In this document: positions 26,423 through 34,327 of the stretch, piece by piece
Position numbering within the stretch: the stretch's first letter is position 1
Layout of the letters: each line of letters begins with the position of its first letter
NCBI GenBank assembly: GCA_019454985.1
Contig: JACFNF010000006.1
Span: 1-64,000, forward strand
Length of the DNA: 64,000 bases
Reading direction: 5' to 3'
From: Bacteroidales bacterium
GTDB taxonomy: Bacteria > Bacteroidota > Bacteroidia > Bacteroidales > F082
Notes under the pieces: model-generated
What the model was told of the DNA's origin: nothing
Databases searched by the model: none
What the model saw: only the letters and a program-made list of their open reading frames with translations
Position numbers and translations under genes: made by a program

Positions 26423-26432
26423 AGCATTACAT

Positions 26433-27020
26433 TTAAGGTTTACGAATCATCTTAAGAATTTCGCAAAGAATTTGGTTGCCGTCATAAACCAGATCAGTTT
26501 GGCTTCCGGTTCGTTTCCATTTCATAATGGTCAGTTGGAGGCTTCCCATTATAATGGTGGAAATTGCAGTTGCCGGAATATCGGAAGTGAATTCACCCGA
26601 AGCCTGTCCTGCTCGCACACTCTGGTTCACATATGTTGTCATCATCTGTATTATTTCAGCAACTTTCTGACTTAGCACATGATCGAAGCGAAAAATACTT
26701 TCGGCAAAAATCACACTCACAATCGAAGGCTTTTGAGTAAAAGCCTGTAGCTGTGAGCAAAACATTGCTTTTAAACGCTCGCCTACACTGTCCGTTGGCT
26801 GCGACGAAACCGCACTCAGGCGGGCAGCCATCTCCGACTGGAAATAACACAGCAGATTGAGCAATATCTCGTTTTTCCCGGAAAAATGGCGATACAGGGC
26901 CGGCTCCGATAAACCGATGTCGGCAGCAAGATTCTTGATGGTCAGATTCTGGATACCAAACTTATCTATTCGTTCGGTAGCCGCCTCCATTATCTCAATT
27001 TGCCTTGCCGTAAAATCCAT
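26433..27020 (-). CDS. TetR/AcrR-family transcriptional regulator
   Basis: 195 residues. The N-terminal helix-turn-helix is clear: LTIKNLAADIGLSEPALYRHFSGKNEIL (about residues 25-52; the recognition helix is EPALYRHF). The C-terminal 140 residues are the variable ligand-binding, dimerising part. It is the first gene of the efflux operon, so it most likely represses its own operon and is released by a pump substrate. A palindrome overlapping the predicted transcription start supports autoregulation. Confidence 0.92.
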   Translation of the reverse strand: MDFTARQIEIMEAATERIDKFGIQNLTIKNLAADIGLSEPALYRHFSGKNEILLNLLCYFQSEMAARLSAVSSQPTDSVGERLKAMFCSQLQAFTQKPSIVSVIFAESIFRFDHVLSQKVAEIIQMMTTYVNQSVRAGQASGEFTSDIPATAISTIIMGSLQLTIMKWKRTGSQTDLVYDGNQILCEILKMIRKP

Positions 27021-27040
27021 GACTCTAAAATAAGTTAGTT

Positions 27041-27060
27041 AGTATTTACTCGCAAAAATA
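27041..27060 (-). promoter_or_regulatory. Promoter and candidate TetR operator of the efflux operon
   Basis: On the reverse strand TATTTTTG (27060-27053) matches the -7 consensus, with CTTG about 19 bp upstream as a -33 candidate. Transcription should begin near 27046. The palindrome AGTATTTACT (AGTA-TT-TACT, 27041-27050) lies over that point, a good place for a repressor. The start codon is at 27020. Confidence 0.5.
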
Positions 27061-27232
27061 GAACGGTTTTTTTACATTGCAAGTAATTTTAAATATTTTA
27101 ACATTATTTATTTTTTATTGCATTGTTATTCAGTATTTTAGATTTTGCATCTTTTTAATGTTTGTTCAGATTTTTTTATTTATCTGTTGAATTTTCCTTT
27201 TTTAGAAATGAACCTGGCCATTTTAGCTTTCG

Positions 27233-27240
27233 TATCTTTG
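27233..27240 (+). promoter_or_regulatory. -7 promoter element before the MFS gene
   Basis: TATCTTTG matches TAnnTTTG. The expected start (about 27247) leaves a leader of roughly 36 nt to the ATG at 27283 and supports that start. Confidence 0.45.
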
Positions 27241-27282
27241 CTGCGAGCCGAGAGGGTTCAACTTTTTCAAGAAAATTGCTTT

Positions 27283-28671
27283 ATGGTTTGGACTAAATCA
27301 CAGGTTTCGATTTTGGTTATCGTTGCCGCAACCTCTTTCATGGGTACATTTCTCATTTCATCCGTCAATATTGCCTTGCCATCTATTGGTTCAGGCTTGG
27401 GCATTGATGCGGTTTCGTTGAGCTGGGTGATTACTTCATTTTTGCTTTCAACGGCCATGTTTCAATTGCCTGCGGGCAGTCTGGGCGATCGCATGGGCAT
27501 CAGAATGTTTTTCAAAGCGGGCATCGTCATCTTCACCTTATCGTCGCTGTTGTGTACTTTTTCGGTATCGGCCGGCTGGCTCATCGGAGCGCGTTTTTTG
27601 CAAGGCATTGGAGCGGCGCTGGGCAATGCCACCGGCTCAGCCATTTTAGTGATGGCCTTTCCGCCGCAATATCGTGGTCGTGTGCTTGGAATATCGGTTG
27701 CGGGCGTATATCTGGGTTTAGCTTTCGGGCCGTTCTTTGGTGGTATTCTCACCCAAAGCCTCGGATGGAAGTCAATTTTTTACCTTGCCGTCATACTGGG
27801 TTTCGCCGCCAGCCTGATTTCGTTCATTTTTCTTGGTAAAGACACAAAATCCCCAACTGAACCTAAGAAAACTGACTTCCAGGGAATTGCCGCCTTTATG
27901 ATTGGGTTGATGACGTTGGTTTACGGGTCTTCGCAAATTCCTCAGTTTCATGGTTGGATTTTGCTTGCTTCCGGTTTGGTAATTTTGTTTTTTTTCTGGA
28001 ATATCGAAAGCCGTGCAGTGCAACCTATTTTCAACACCCGTCTTTTTACCGAGAACCGTCTTTTCGCATTTTCGAATCTTGCTGCATTGATCAACTATAC
28101 AGCCACCTTTGCCATCGTATTCATTCTCAGCTTGTTTTTACAACGTATTCAGGGACTAAGCCCGAGTGAGGCCGGAATGATTTTAGTTTCGCAGCCTTTG
28201 GTGATGGCCATCTTCTCCCCTATCACCGGCCGACTTTCTGACCGCATTCAGTCCCGCTACCTGGCCTCACTTGGCATGACCATTTGCGCCAGCGGACTTT
28301 TAGCGTTGAGTTTTCTCAGCCCGTCCACACCGGTTTGGCTCATCACTTCAATCTTAATCTTTGTTGGCTTAGGCTTCGCCCTATTCTCGTCACCAAACAT
28401 GAATACCATCATGGGCTCGGTTGAACGTACCCAATATGGCTTGGCCTCGGGCACTTCGTCCACCATGCGTGTACTTGGGCAAATCGTGAGTATGACGATC
28501 GTTACCCTTTTCTTCACCTTTTATTTTGGGGACAAATCTGTCGAACATATCGAAATTGACACTTTCATGAAGGTCGTCAGAGGCGGATTCAGCGTGTTTG
28601 CTGCCATCAATTTCGCAGGCATCTATTTTTCCTATGCACGAGGAAAATCACATTTCAGTTCTCATCACTAA
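27283..28671 (+). CDS. MFS drug exporter, DHA2 (EmrB/QacA) type
   Basis: 463 residues with about 14 hydrophobic segments. MFS motif A is seen as GSLGDRMGIR in the loop after helix 2, and the exporter-specific motif C as GVYLGLAFGPFFGG in helix 5. SWVITSFLLSTAMFQLPAG is typical of helix 1-2 in DHA2 proteins. It is a proton-coupled exporter of small hydrophobic compounds. The ATG at 27283 is preferred; an in-frame ATG at 27145 would lie upstream of the promoter-like element and add an atypical N-terminus. It is divergent from the TetR gene 262 bp away, so the same regulator might affect it. Confidence 0.9.
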   Translation: MVWTKSQVSILVIVAATSFMGTFLISSVNIALPSIGSGLGIDAVSLSWVITSFLLSTAMFQLPAGSLGDRMGIRMFFKAGIVIFTLSSLLCTFSVSAGWLIGARFLQGIGAALGNATGSAILVMAFPPQYRGRVLGISVAGVYLGLAFGPFFGGILTQSLGWKSIFYLAVILGFAASLISFIFLGKDTKSPTEPKKTDFQGIAAFMIGLMTLVYGSSQIPQFHGWILLASGLVILFFFWNIESRAVQPIFNTRLFTENRLFAFSNLAALINYTATFAIVFILSLFLQRIQGLSPSEAGMILVSQPLVMAIFSPITGRLSDRIQSRYLASLGMTICASGLLALSFLSPSTPVWLITSILIFVGLGFALFSSPNMNTIMGSVERTQYGLASGTSSTMRVLGQIVSMTIVTLFFTFYFGDKSVEHIEIDTFMKVVRGGFSVFAAINFAGIYFSYARGKSHFSSHH

Positions 28672-28713
28672 GCCCGTTTCCACAAGCATAGTCTTATTTT
28701 CTTTGGTCAGGAG

Positions 28714-30678
28714 CTAACTGTTTTCAGATTCAGGAGAGACGAAAGGCTTATCAGGTGATTTTCCCAAAAAACGAATCACAAGCCACATTACGACAATGCT
28801 CAGAAGCATCACAATCCAGCTTGGTACGCCAAACGAGGAAGGAATGATGCCCACAACTACAGAAATGCCGGCCACGGTGAGGGCATAGGGCATCTGCGTT
28901 TCCACATGACGGATATGGTTGCATCCGCTAGAGATAGAGCTGAGGATGGTGGTGTCGCTGATGGGCGAAGCATGGTCGCCAACGATGGCTCCGCTGAGTA
29001 CAGCAGAAACCACACTGTAAAAAATGCTCATTGACTGACTGTGTTCTAATCCGGCCTGCTGGGTGAGCAACCAGGACGAGGGTAACAGCAGTGGATAAAG
29101 GATGGCCATCGTTCCCCAGGAAGTACCGGTTGAAAAGGCCACCAACGCACCCAAAATAAAAGTGAGAGCTGGGATCAGATATGGTGAAAACGACAATTTA
29201 AGCATCAGAGCCGAGATAAAATCGGCTGTATGCAAATGTTCGGTCACTAAGGCCACCGACCATGCGAGTGTAAGAATGATGATCGCCGTCAGCATCACCC
29301 GGAAGCCCTCCGTTACATTTTCCATCGCCTCGTGAATACGCAACAGCTTTTGCGAAACCGTGAGCAGCAAAGCTACTGCCAAACCGCTGATGGAAGACCA
29401 AAGCAGTGCCTTATAGGAATCGCCGGCGCCGATAGTTTCCGATACTTTCGTTGCAAGCGACAGGTCGGTATTGTTCCAAACGGCCGCGTTCCAACCTGTA
29501 AAAAGCAATCCCCCAAGAGTTCCGAAAATGATCACCAATACCGGCACAACGGCATTAAACGCTTTGGGACGCTTTCCTGATGTCAGGTAATCTTTCAGAT
29601 GACTTTTTTCCGACTTACTGACCAATCGTTCCGATTCGCCCAACCCCTGCCGTGCCAGACGTTCTGCTTTAAGCATCGGGCCGAAATCGCGGTTCTGGCC
29701 GATGAGCAGAAGTATAAAAATCAGGGTGAGGATAGGATAAAAGCTGTAAGCCAACGAGTTGATAAACACCTGATAAGCCGACATTTCGAGCCCAATTTTA
29801 TCAATTCCGTCCTGGATATAACTCAGTTCAGCGCCAATCCAGGTGGTCACAAATGCGATGGCAGCCACCGGTGCAGCTGTTGAATCCACGATATAGGCCA
29901 ATTTAGCACGTGAGATTTTCAGCCTGTCCACAACCGGCTGCATAGTGTTGCCCACAACAAGGGTGTTGGCATAGTCGTCAAAAAAGATGATCACACCCAA
30001 AAGCCAGGCCACAAACTGCCCCGAACGCGGGCTGTGTGCCAGGCGTGAAAGTCTGTCCACCACGCCTTGCATCCCGCCATTGGCCGATATTAATTGCACC
30101 ATACCGCCAATGGCCATTGAAAACACAATGATAGAAAGATGTCCGCGATCGAAAAGTGACGACACCACATAAGTATCCACCACCATCAAAACGCCTTTTC
30201 CAATCGCCAGAAGCAAATTGTTCCCCTGAAAAAATGCGATGACAGAAGTTCCAATTAAAATTCCGGCAAAAAGCGCGGTAAAAACTTCTTTCAAGACGAA
30301 AGCCAGCACAATGGCCACTAATGACGGTAAGATAGACATCCAAAACGGAATAGGATTCACATGGCCTTTCCAGATTCTGCTTCCGGCCTTCACCACCAAC
30401 GGGCCTTTCGCGCGAAATACAGTTTCCACAACTCCTTTTCCACCAATAAAAGTGGTTTCATAAGCCGTACCGTTGATACTCACATACAAGTTTGCGGTAT
30501 CGGGGAGCGCCTGTCTCAGGCTATCATCAAGCTCCACTGCAACCGGCATTTTCAGGTCGGTGAGTACAATTTCGGGAAGTTTCACTCCAAGTGTTTGCGA
30601 CTTCAACTGCACACTGAGGCAAAACATCAGCAACAACACCATGATTAACTGCATCTTAGCTTGCAGAAAGTATCTCAT
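28714..30678 (-). CDS. NhaC-family Na+/H+ antiporter-like protein with N-terminal periplasmic domain
   Basis: 654 residues, about 150 longer than a typical NhaC. The N-terminus is a signal peptide (MQLIMVLLLMFCLSVQLKSQ), followed by about 80 beta-rich residues (LYVSINGTAYETTFIGGKG) that should lie in the periplasm. From residue 110 the membrane part begins (FWMSILPSLVAIVLAFVLKEVFTALFAGI) and shows NhaC-family patterns such as FFDDYANTLVVG, STAAPVAAIAFVTTWIG, STGTSWGTMAILYPL and GAIVGDHASPISDTT. It likely exchanges Na+ or another ion or metabolite for H+ across the inner membrane. It is a single leftward gene, convergent with the MFS gene. Confidence 0.88.
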   Translation of the reverse strand: MRYFLQAKMQLIMVLLLMFCLSVQLKSQTLGVKLPEIVLTDLKMPVAVELDDSLRQALPDTANLYVSINGTAYETTFIGGKGVVETVFRAKGPLVVKAGSRIWKGHVNPIPFWMSILPSLVAIVLAFVLKEVFTALFAGILIGTSVIAFFQGNNLLLAIGKGVLMVVDTYVVSSLFDRGHLSIIVFSMAIGGMVQLISANGGMQGVVDRLSRLAHSPRSGQFVAWLLGVIIFFDDYANTLVVGNTMQPVVDRLKISRAKLAYIVDSTAAPVAAIAFVTTWIGAELSYIQDGIDKIGLEMSAYQVFINSLAYSFYPILTLIFILLLIGQNRDFGPMLKAERLARQGLGESERLVSKSEKSHLKDYLTSGKRPKAFNAVVPVLVIIFGTLGGLLFTGWNAAVWNNTDLSLATKVSETIGAGDSYKALLWSSISGLAVALLLTVSQKLLRIHEAMENVTEGFRVMLTAIIILTLAWSVALVTEHLHTADFISALMLKLSFSPYLIPALTFILGALVAFSTGTSWGTMAILYPLLLPSSWLLTQQAGLEHSQSMSIFYSVVSAVLSGAIVGDHASPISDTTILSSISSGCNHIRHVETQMPYALTVAGISVVVGIIPSSFGVPSWIVMLLSIVVMWLVIRFLGKSPDKPFVSPESENS

Positions 30679-30699
30679 GACAATCCGATGTTAAAGCCG

Positions 30700-30739
30700 T
30701 AAAGTTATTTTATTTCATCCGGTTTTCTTCCATATGGAA
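30700..30739 (-). promoter_or_regulatory. Promoter region of the NhaC-like gene with a palindrome
   Basis: On the reverse strand TAACTTTA (30707-30700) is a one-mismatch -7 element. A perfect 12-bp palindrome TTCCATATGGAA (30728-30739) is centred about 41 bp upstream of the expected transcription start, where an activator commonly binds. No TTTG -33 box is seen, consistent with activator dependence; this is inference. Confidence 0.3.
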
Positions 30740-30924
30740 AACATTTCAAAAAAATGTGCAAAGAAATAAGTCAAGTTATTCAGAATTTTAGTTTGGCAAA
30801 GGTTACTAAAATCATCATTTCGAGACTAATCTGCTTTAAAACTCATATTTTTACTACCGGATAAAAAAACTTCAGCATAAATGATTTTGTTCTATCTTTC
30901 TAATTTACTGAGCTTTATCTCAAA

Positions 30925-31557
30925 ATGGAAATAAATCATATCCCTTCGCTTTTCGGCCCAATTACAGAAAAACAAAGCTCGATTTTACAATGCAATCCGG
31001 TGATATTGAAGAAAATAGAGAATTTTTCAGAAAAAAGTCATTTGCCGGTTACCGAAATCTGTTATCATACTGCCGGCAGCCTTTTTGGTCACATCCTCAT
31101 CGCCGCAACCCATGAAGGAATCTGTCATCTGTCGTTTTTTGAGAATCGTGACGTTGCTTTTCAGGTGCTTCAAACTTCATTTCCGGCACAAACTTTTGTG
31201 GAGGGAGAACATCCGTTGATGTCGGCTGCCATTGCGGTATTACAAACTGGTGTTTTTGGCACTGAGCCCATCATTTTGCAAATCAAAGGAAGTCTGTTTC
31301 AGTTTGCCGTCTGGGAAAAACTTTTGCAAATTCCATTCGGACAACTTACAACATATCAACATATTGCGCATTTATTAGGAAATGTGAAGGCATCCCGGGC
31401 TGTGGGTTCGGCAGTGGGTAGCAATCCGGTGGCTTTTTTTATCCCATGCCACAGGGTAGTACAAACTACGGGAAAAGCCGGAGGATACAAGTGGGGATTG
31501 GAACGAAAAATAAAACTGATCAGTTGGGAGCAAAATATACTCGCATCCATCAAATAA
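30925..31557 (+). CDS. ogt: Methylated-DNA-protein-cysteine methyltransferase
   Basis: 210 residues. The C-terminal half has the O6-alkylguanine methyltransferase signatures: FGQLTTYQHIA (DNA-binding helix region), RAVGSAVGSNPV and the active-site FFIPCHRVV with acceptor Cys175. KAGGYKWGLERK completes the fold. It repairs O6-methylguanine by irreversible self-alkylation. The N-terminal 45 residues are less conserved, and no Ada-type zinc or AraC domain is present. Near-consensus TATCTTTC at 30893-30900 may be its -7 element. It is a single gene, convergent with the CHR pair. Confidence 0.92.
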   Translation: MEINHIPSLFGPITEKQSSILQCNPVILKKIENFSEKSHLPVTEICYHTAGSLFGHILIAATHEGICHLSFFENRDVAFQVLQTSFPAQTFVEGEHPLMSAAIAVLQTGVFGTEPIILQIKGSLFQFAVWEKLLQIPFGQLTTYQHIAHLLGNVKASRAVGSAVGSNPVAFFIPCHRVVQTTGKAGGYKWGLERKIKLISWEQNILASIK

Positions 31558-31577
31558 TCAAGACATTGGGCTGCTTA

Positions 31578-32135
31578 TCAATACAGAAAAAAACCGGCAA
31601 CTCCCGACAAAGCAATCAGCAAAATAGGGTCGGCCTTTTTCAGTGAGGCGATGGCTACGATGCCAAAGATGGCCCAGCTTTTTACATCAACAAAGTTGTC
31701 GGGTGTCACCAACATCAAGGCGGCGGCAGCAATCAAGCCAATGACAGCCGGGCGAAGAAACTGAAGCACAGCCTGAAGCATCTGGCTCTTTGACAACTTT
31801 TTAAAGAACAGAAAAACTATTGTCATCAGAATCAGTGAAGGCACACTCACCGAAAGGGTGCAGATTGCCGATCCAATTATGCCGGCTAGATGGCTGAAAC
31901 CACTGTCTGTAACGGCCGAATAACCAATATATGTAGCTGAGTTAAAAGCGATTGGTCCGGGTGTAGTTTGTGAAATTGCCACAATATTGGTAAAATCTTC
32001 CACCGAAATCCATTGATGGGTAACCACTATCTCATGCTGAATCAGCGAAAGCATGGCATAGCCACCGCCAAAGCCAAACAAGCCTATTTTGAAAAAAGCC
32101 AGAGCAAGCGAAAGATAAAGTAAAAGCAGTTCCAT
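31578..32135 (-). CDS. Half-size chromate transporter family protein (CHR), second gene
   Basis: About 185 residues starting MELLLLYLSLALAFFKIGLFGFGGGYAML. GFGGGYAM and the AISQTTPGPIAFN segment are the family signatures of chromate ion transporters (PF02417). Some six hydrophobic segments fill the rest. The ATG at 32135 overlaps the TGA of the preceding gene as TGATG, so translation is probably coupled. Together the two short proteins should form the unit that the long ChrA makes alone. Substrate could be chromate or another anion; chromate resistance is not proven. Confidence 0.88.
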   Translation of the reverse strand: MELLLLYLSLALAFFKIGLFGFGGGYAMLSLIQHEIVVTHQWISVEDFTNIVAISQTTPGPIAFNSATYIGYSAVTDSGFSHLAGIIGSAICTLSVSVPSLILMTIVFLFFKKLSKSQMLQAVLQFLRPAVIGLIAAAALMLVTPDNFVDVKSWAIFGIVAIASLKKADPILLIALSGVAGFFLY

Positions 32136-32692
32136 CACTGATTCGGATTTCGTTTCGACAATATGAACCAGGCTATGCCCAGCATGACCGTTCCCAAAAC
32201 TATAAAGACCGGTGAAACTGAAAATTTCCAAACCAAAACGGCAACCAGAACCGGTATCCAGAGATTTTGCCAATTGAGATTTGCTGCTTTGCCCAGACTG
32301 AACAAAGGCGCCGCAATCAGTGCAACAACGGCCGGACGAATGCCAAGAAATACTTTTTTCACCACCAGATTATCTTTAAACTGAGCAAAAACAAGGGCAA
32401 TGAGCAAGATGACGACAAACGAAGGCACGATGATGCCTGCGCCTGCAAACAAACTGCCTTTGAAACCCTTCCTTTTGTTACCGACAAAAAGAGCAGTATT
32501 GAGCGAAATGGGTCCGGGCAAACTTTGCGCAATCGCCAGCATATCCATAAACTCCTCGTCGTCGAGCCATTTACGTTTTTGAGTCACCTCGTTTCGAATC
32601 AACGAAATCATCGCATAACCACCGCCAAAAGTAAAGGCGCCTATTTTAAAAAAGACTGAAAAAAGTTCGTAGTATTGGCGATATTTATTCAT
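32135..32692 (-). CDS. Half-size chromate transporter family protein (CHR), first gene
   Basis: About 185 residues starting MNKYRQYYELFSVFFKIGAFTFGGGYAMISL. It has the same signatures as its partner (TFGGGYAM and AIAQSLPGPISLN), so the pair arose by duplication and the two copies may insert with opposite topology, as known for short CHR pairs. The ATG at 32692 is chosen because it immediately precedes the conserved N-terminus; an in-frame ATG at 32719 adds nine unusual residues. It is the first gene of a two-gene unit. Confidence 0.88.
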   Translation of the reverse strand: MNKYRQYYELFSVFFKIGAFTFGGGYAMISLIRNEVTQKRKWLDDEEFMDMLAIAQSLPGPISLNTALFVGNKRKGFKGSLFAGAGIIVPSFVVILLIALVFAQFKDNLVVKKVFLGIRPAVVALIAAPLFSLGKAANLNWQNLWIPVLVAVLVWKFSVSPVFIVLGTVMLGIAWFILSKRNPNQ

Positions 32693-32794
32693 CTTTAAGT
32701 GATTACGATCACATATCAAGGCTGCATGTCAATTTCAAAAATAGTATTTTTCATTTTATTATCGTTGCTTGAGGCCTGTCTTTCATCGCTAAGG

Positions 32795-33718
32795 TTATTT
32801 CAGGCTTTTTATTTTCCCGATCCGGCCTGCCAGATGTATCATCCAAAGCATGAGCCACGTGGCAACAACGAAAGGAAATGTAAAAACTCCCCCAACCCCC
32901 TCAAAGAAATTGCATTGAAGAAACAAATGATGAAGAGCAATGGTTAAAATGACACCCACAAAAGCCTGTGCAACATTTTTTCTCGTTTGGCCTGAAAAGA
33001 CAATCGCCGTCAGTACGGCATTAAATCCAAAAAGGCCCGTTTGCACGACATTCAACTCCTGCCCCAGCCCAAGCGAAATCGCAGCTCCCAGACTTGAAGC
33101 TGCCAAACCAAACAACGCTGCAACAGGGTTGTTAAAAAAAACCGCCACAAAAAACATGGTGCCCGGCAAGGCACTTCCCTGAAAAATCACCTGTCCGAAT
33201 CCGTTAGTGGATGTAAGCAACCAATCCAAGAGCCCATTTTCAGACATGCCTGCCACCGCTGACGAGGGCATGATATCTGTGAAGTTTCGGATGAAAAACA
33301 CTAAAAACCAGCTCACAACGATAAACGGAAAAGTAAAGGCTGGGATTTTCAGAACGATAAAAAGTCGTTGCAAAAGTGAGGATAAAACTCCACCAATGAT
33401 GACCAACAGCCAAAGAAAAGGGCGGGCTTCAAAAAGCACGAGTAGGGCAACACCAGTGAGCGCCGCGCTGAAACCATATAAACCTGCTTTTATCTCCGCT
33501 TTCGGAAAACGCAACAAGACGGCTGTCAGTACACCTGAAACCACAGCTAATAGCGCAGCCAAACCAAAATACCAATGACCGACATACAATCCGGCTAAAA
33601 AGAGAAAACCTGTCAAAGCGTTCTCCTGGAGCATAATTTGGCTGAAGCTATTGAACAGGGGCTCGCTAAAATTTTTGATGGAGCGAATAACCGGACAGTT
33701 TTTCTTTATTTTCATCAT
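32795..33718 (-). CDS. Urea transporter (UT family)
   Basis: About 307 residues, almost wholly hydrophobic. The two repeats of the UT fold are visible: SQIMLQENALTGFLFLAGLYVG with AGLYGFSAALTGVAL and IPAFTFPFIVVSWF in the first half, and FGQVIFQGSALPGTMFFVAVFF with TGLFGFNAVLTAIVF and VFTFPFVVATWLM in the second. These match the urea-channel filter-forming repeats (PF03253). It should conduct urea, or a related small amide, down its gradient through the inner membrane. No urease genes are in the window. ATG 33718 (or 33715) is preferred to a TTG further upstream. Confidence 0.88.
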   Translation of the reverse strand: MMKIKKNCPVIRSIKNFSEPLFNSFSQIMLQENALTGFLFLAGLYVGHWYFGLAALLAVVSGVLTAVLLRFPKAEIKAGLYGFSAALTGVALLVLFEARPFLWLLVIIGGVLSSLLQRLFIVLKIPAFTFPFIVVSWFLVFFIRNFTDIMPSSAVAGMSENGLLDWLLTSTNGFGQVIFQGSALPGTMFFVAVFFNNPVAALFGLAASSLGAAISLGLGQELNVVQTGLFGFNAVLTAIVFSGQTRKNVAQAFVGVILTIALHHLFLQCNFFEGVGGVFTFPFVVATWLMLWMIHLAGRIGKIKSLK

Positions 33719-33774
33719 ATGCAGCCGCAAAATGAGCGTTCAAAGATGGCAAATATTTCTCTTGCCCGAAAAAC

Positions 33775-33809
33775 TTACCGGCCTGAACCTGCTTGGTTGA
33801 GGCCGGTAA
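33775..33809 (-). terminator. Hairpin terminator after pyrBI
   Basis: The 15-base arms 33775-33789 and 33795-33809 pair with a single mismatch around a 5-nt loop (TGCTT on the forward strand). On the reverse strand GTTTTTC follows. It lies about 30 bp after the pyrI stop and before the urea transporter gene. Confidence 0.7.
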
Positions 33810-33839
33810 TATGAAATAAAAACAGTTTGATTTGGTGAA

Positions 33840-34307
33840 TCAGATGAAGAAAATATTCTCTTTGGAGGTATTTTTTTCACAATAACGACACGAAAGCTTC
33901 ATCACATTGTTTTCATCATATATCACATTGAAATGCGTTGTCACCTCTTCCTTATTGGTGATGCAGTTGGGGTTGACACATTTTACAATTTTATCCACCG
34001 TTTCGGGAATGGTGACATCGCGTTTGTCCACCACTTCGTAGTCACGAATCTCAATAAGCGTTGCCGAGGGTGCCACCAAAGCAATCTTGTTGATTTCCTC
34101 ATGTTCAAAAAATTTGTTACTCACTTTGATAATGCCTTTCGAGCCAAATTTTTTACTTTCGAGGTTGACTCCAAAGTAGAGCGGGTTGCTCAGTTGATCG
34201 AGTCCCAAAATTTTAATGACCTGAAACACACGGTCGGTTGGGATATGGTCAATTACTGTTCCGTTGCTGATAGCCGAAACGATCAGTTCTTTTCTTTTGT
34301 CACTCAT
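33840..34307 (-). CDS. pyrI: Aspartate carbamoyltransferase regulatory chain
   Basis: 155 residues, the usual length. The N-terminal allosteric domain has NGTVIDHI and RVFQVIKILGL; the C-terminal zinc domain has C110, C115, C140 and C143 (CVNPNC and CRYC), the four ligands that hold the interface with the catalytic chain. It binds nucleotide effectors and makes ATCase sensitive to CTP/ATP. It lies 20 bp after pyrB, and a hairpin terminator follows, so pyrBI is a two-gene operon. Confidence 0.96.
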   Translation of the reverse strand: MSDKRKELIVSAISNGTVIDHIPTDRVFQVIKILGLDQLSNPLYFGVNLESKKFGSKGIIKVSNKFFEHEEINKIALVAPSATLIEIRDYEVVDKRDVTIPETVDKIVKCVNPNCITNKEEVTTHFNVIYDENNVMKLSCRYCEKNTSKENIFFI

Positions 34308-34327
34308 TTTATATAGTCTTTTAACGG

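Noticed and set aside
31578..32692. A single chromate transporter gene broken by a frameshift
   Set aside because: Both parts carry complete half-domain signatures and their own starts, joined by a TGATG overlap, which is the known short-CHR pair layout.
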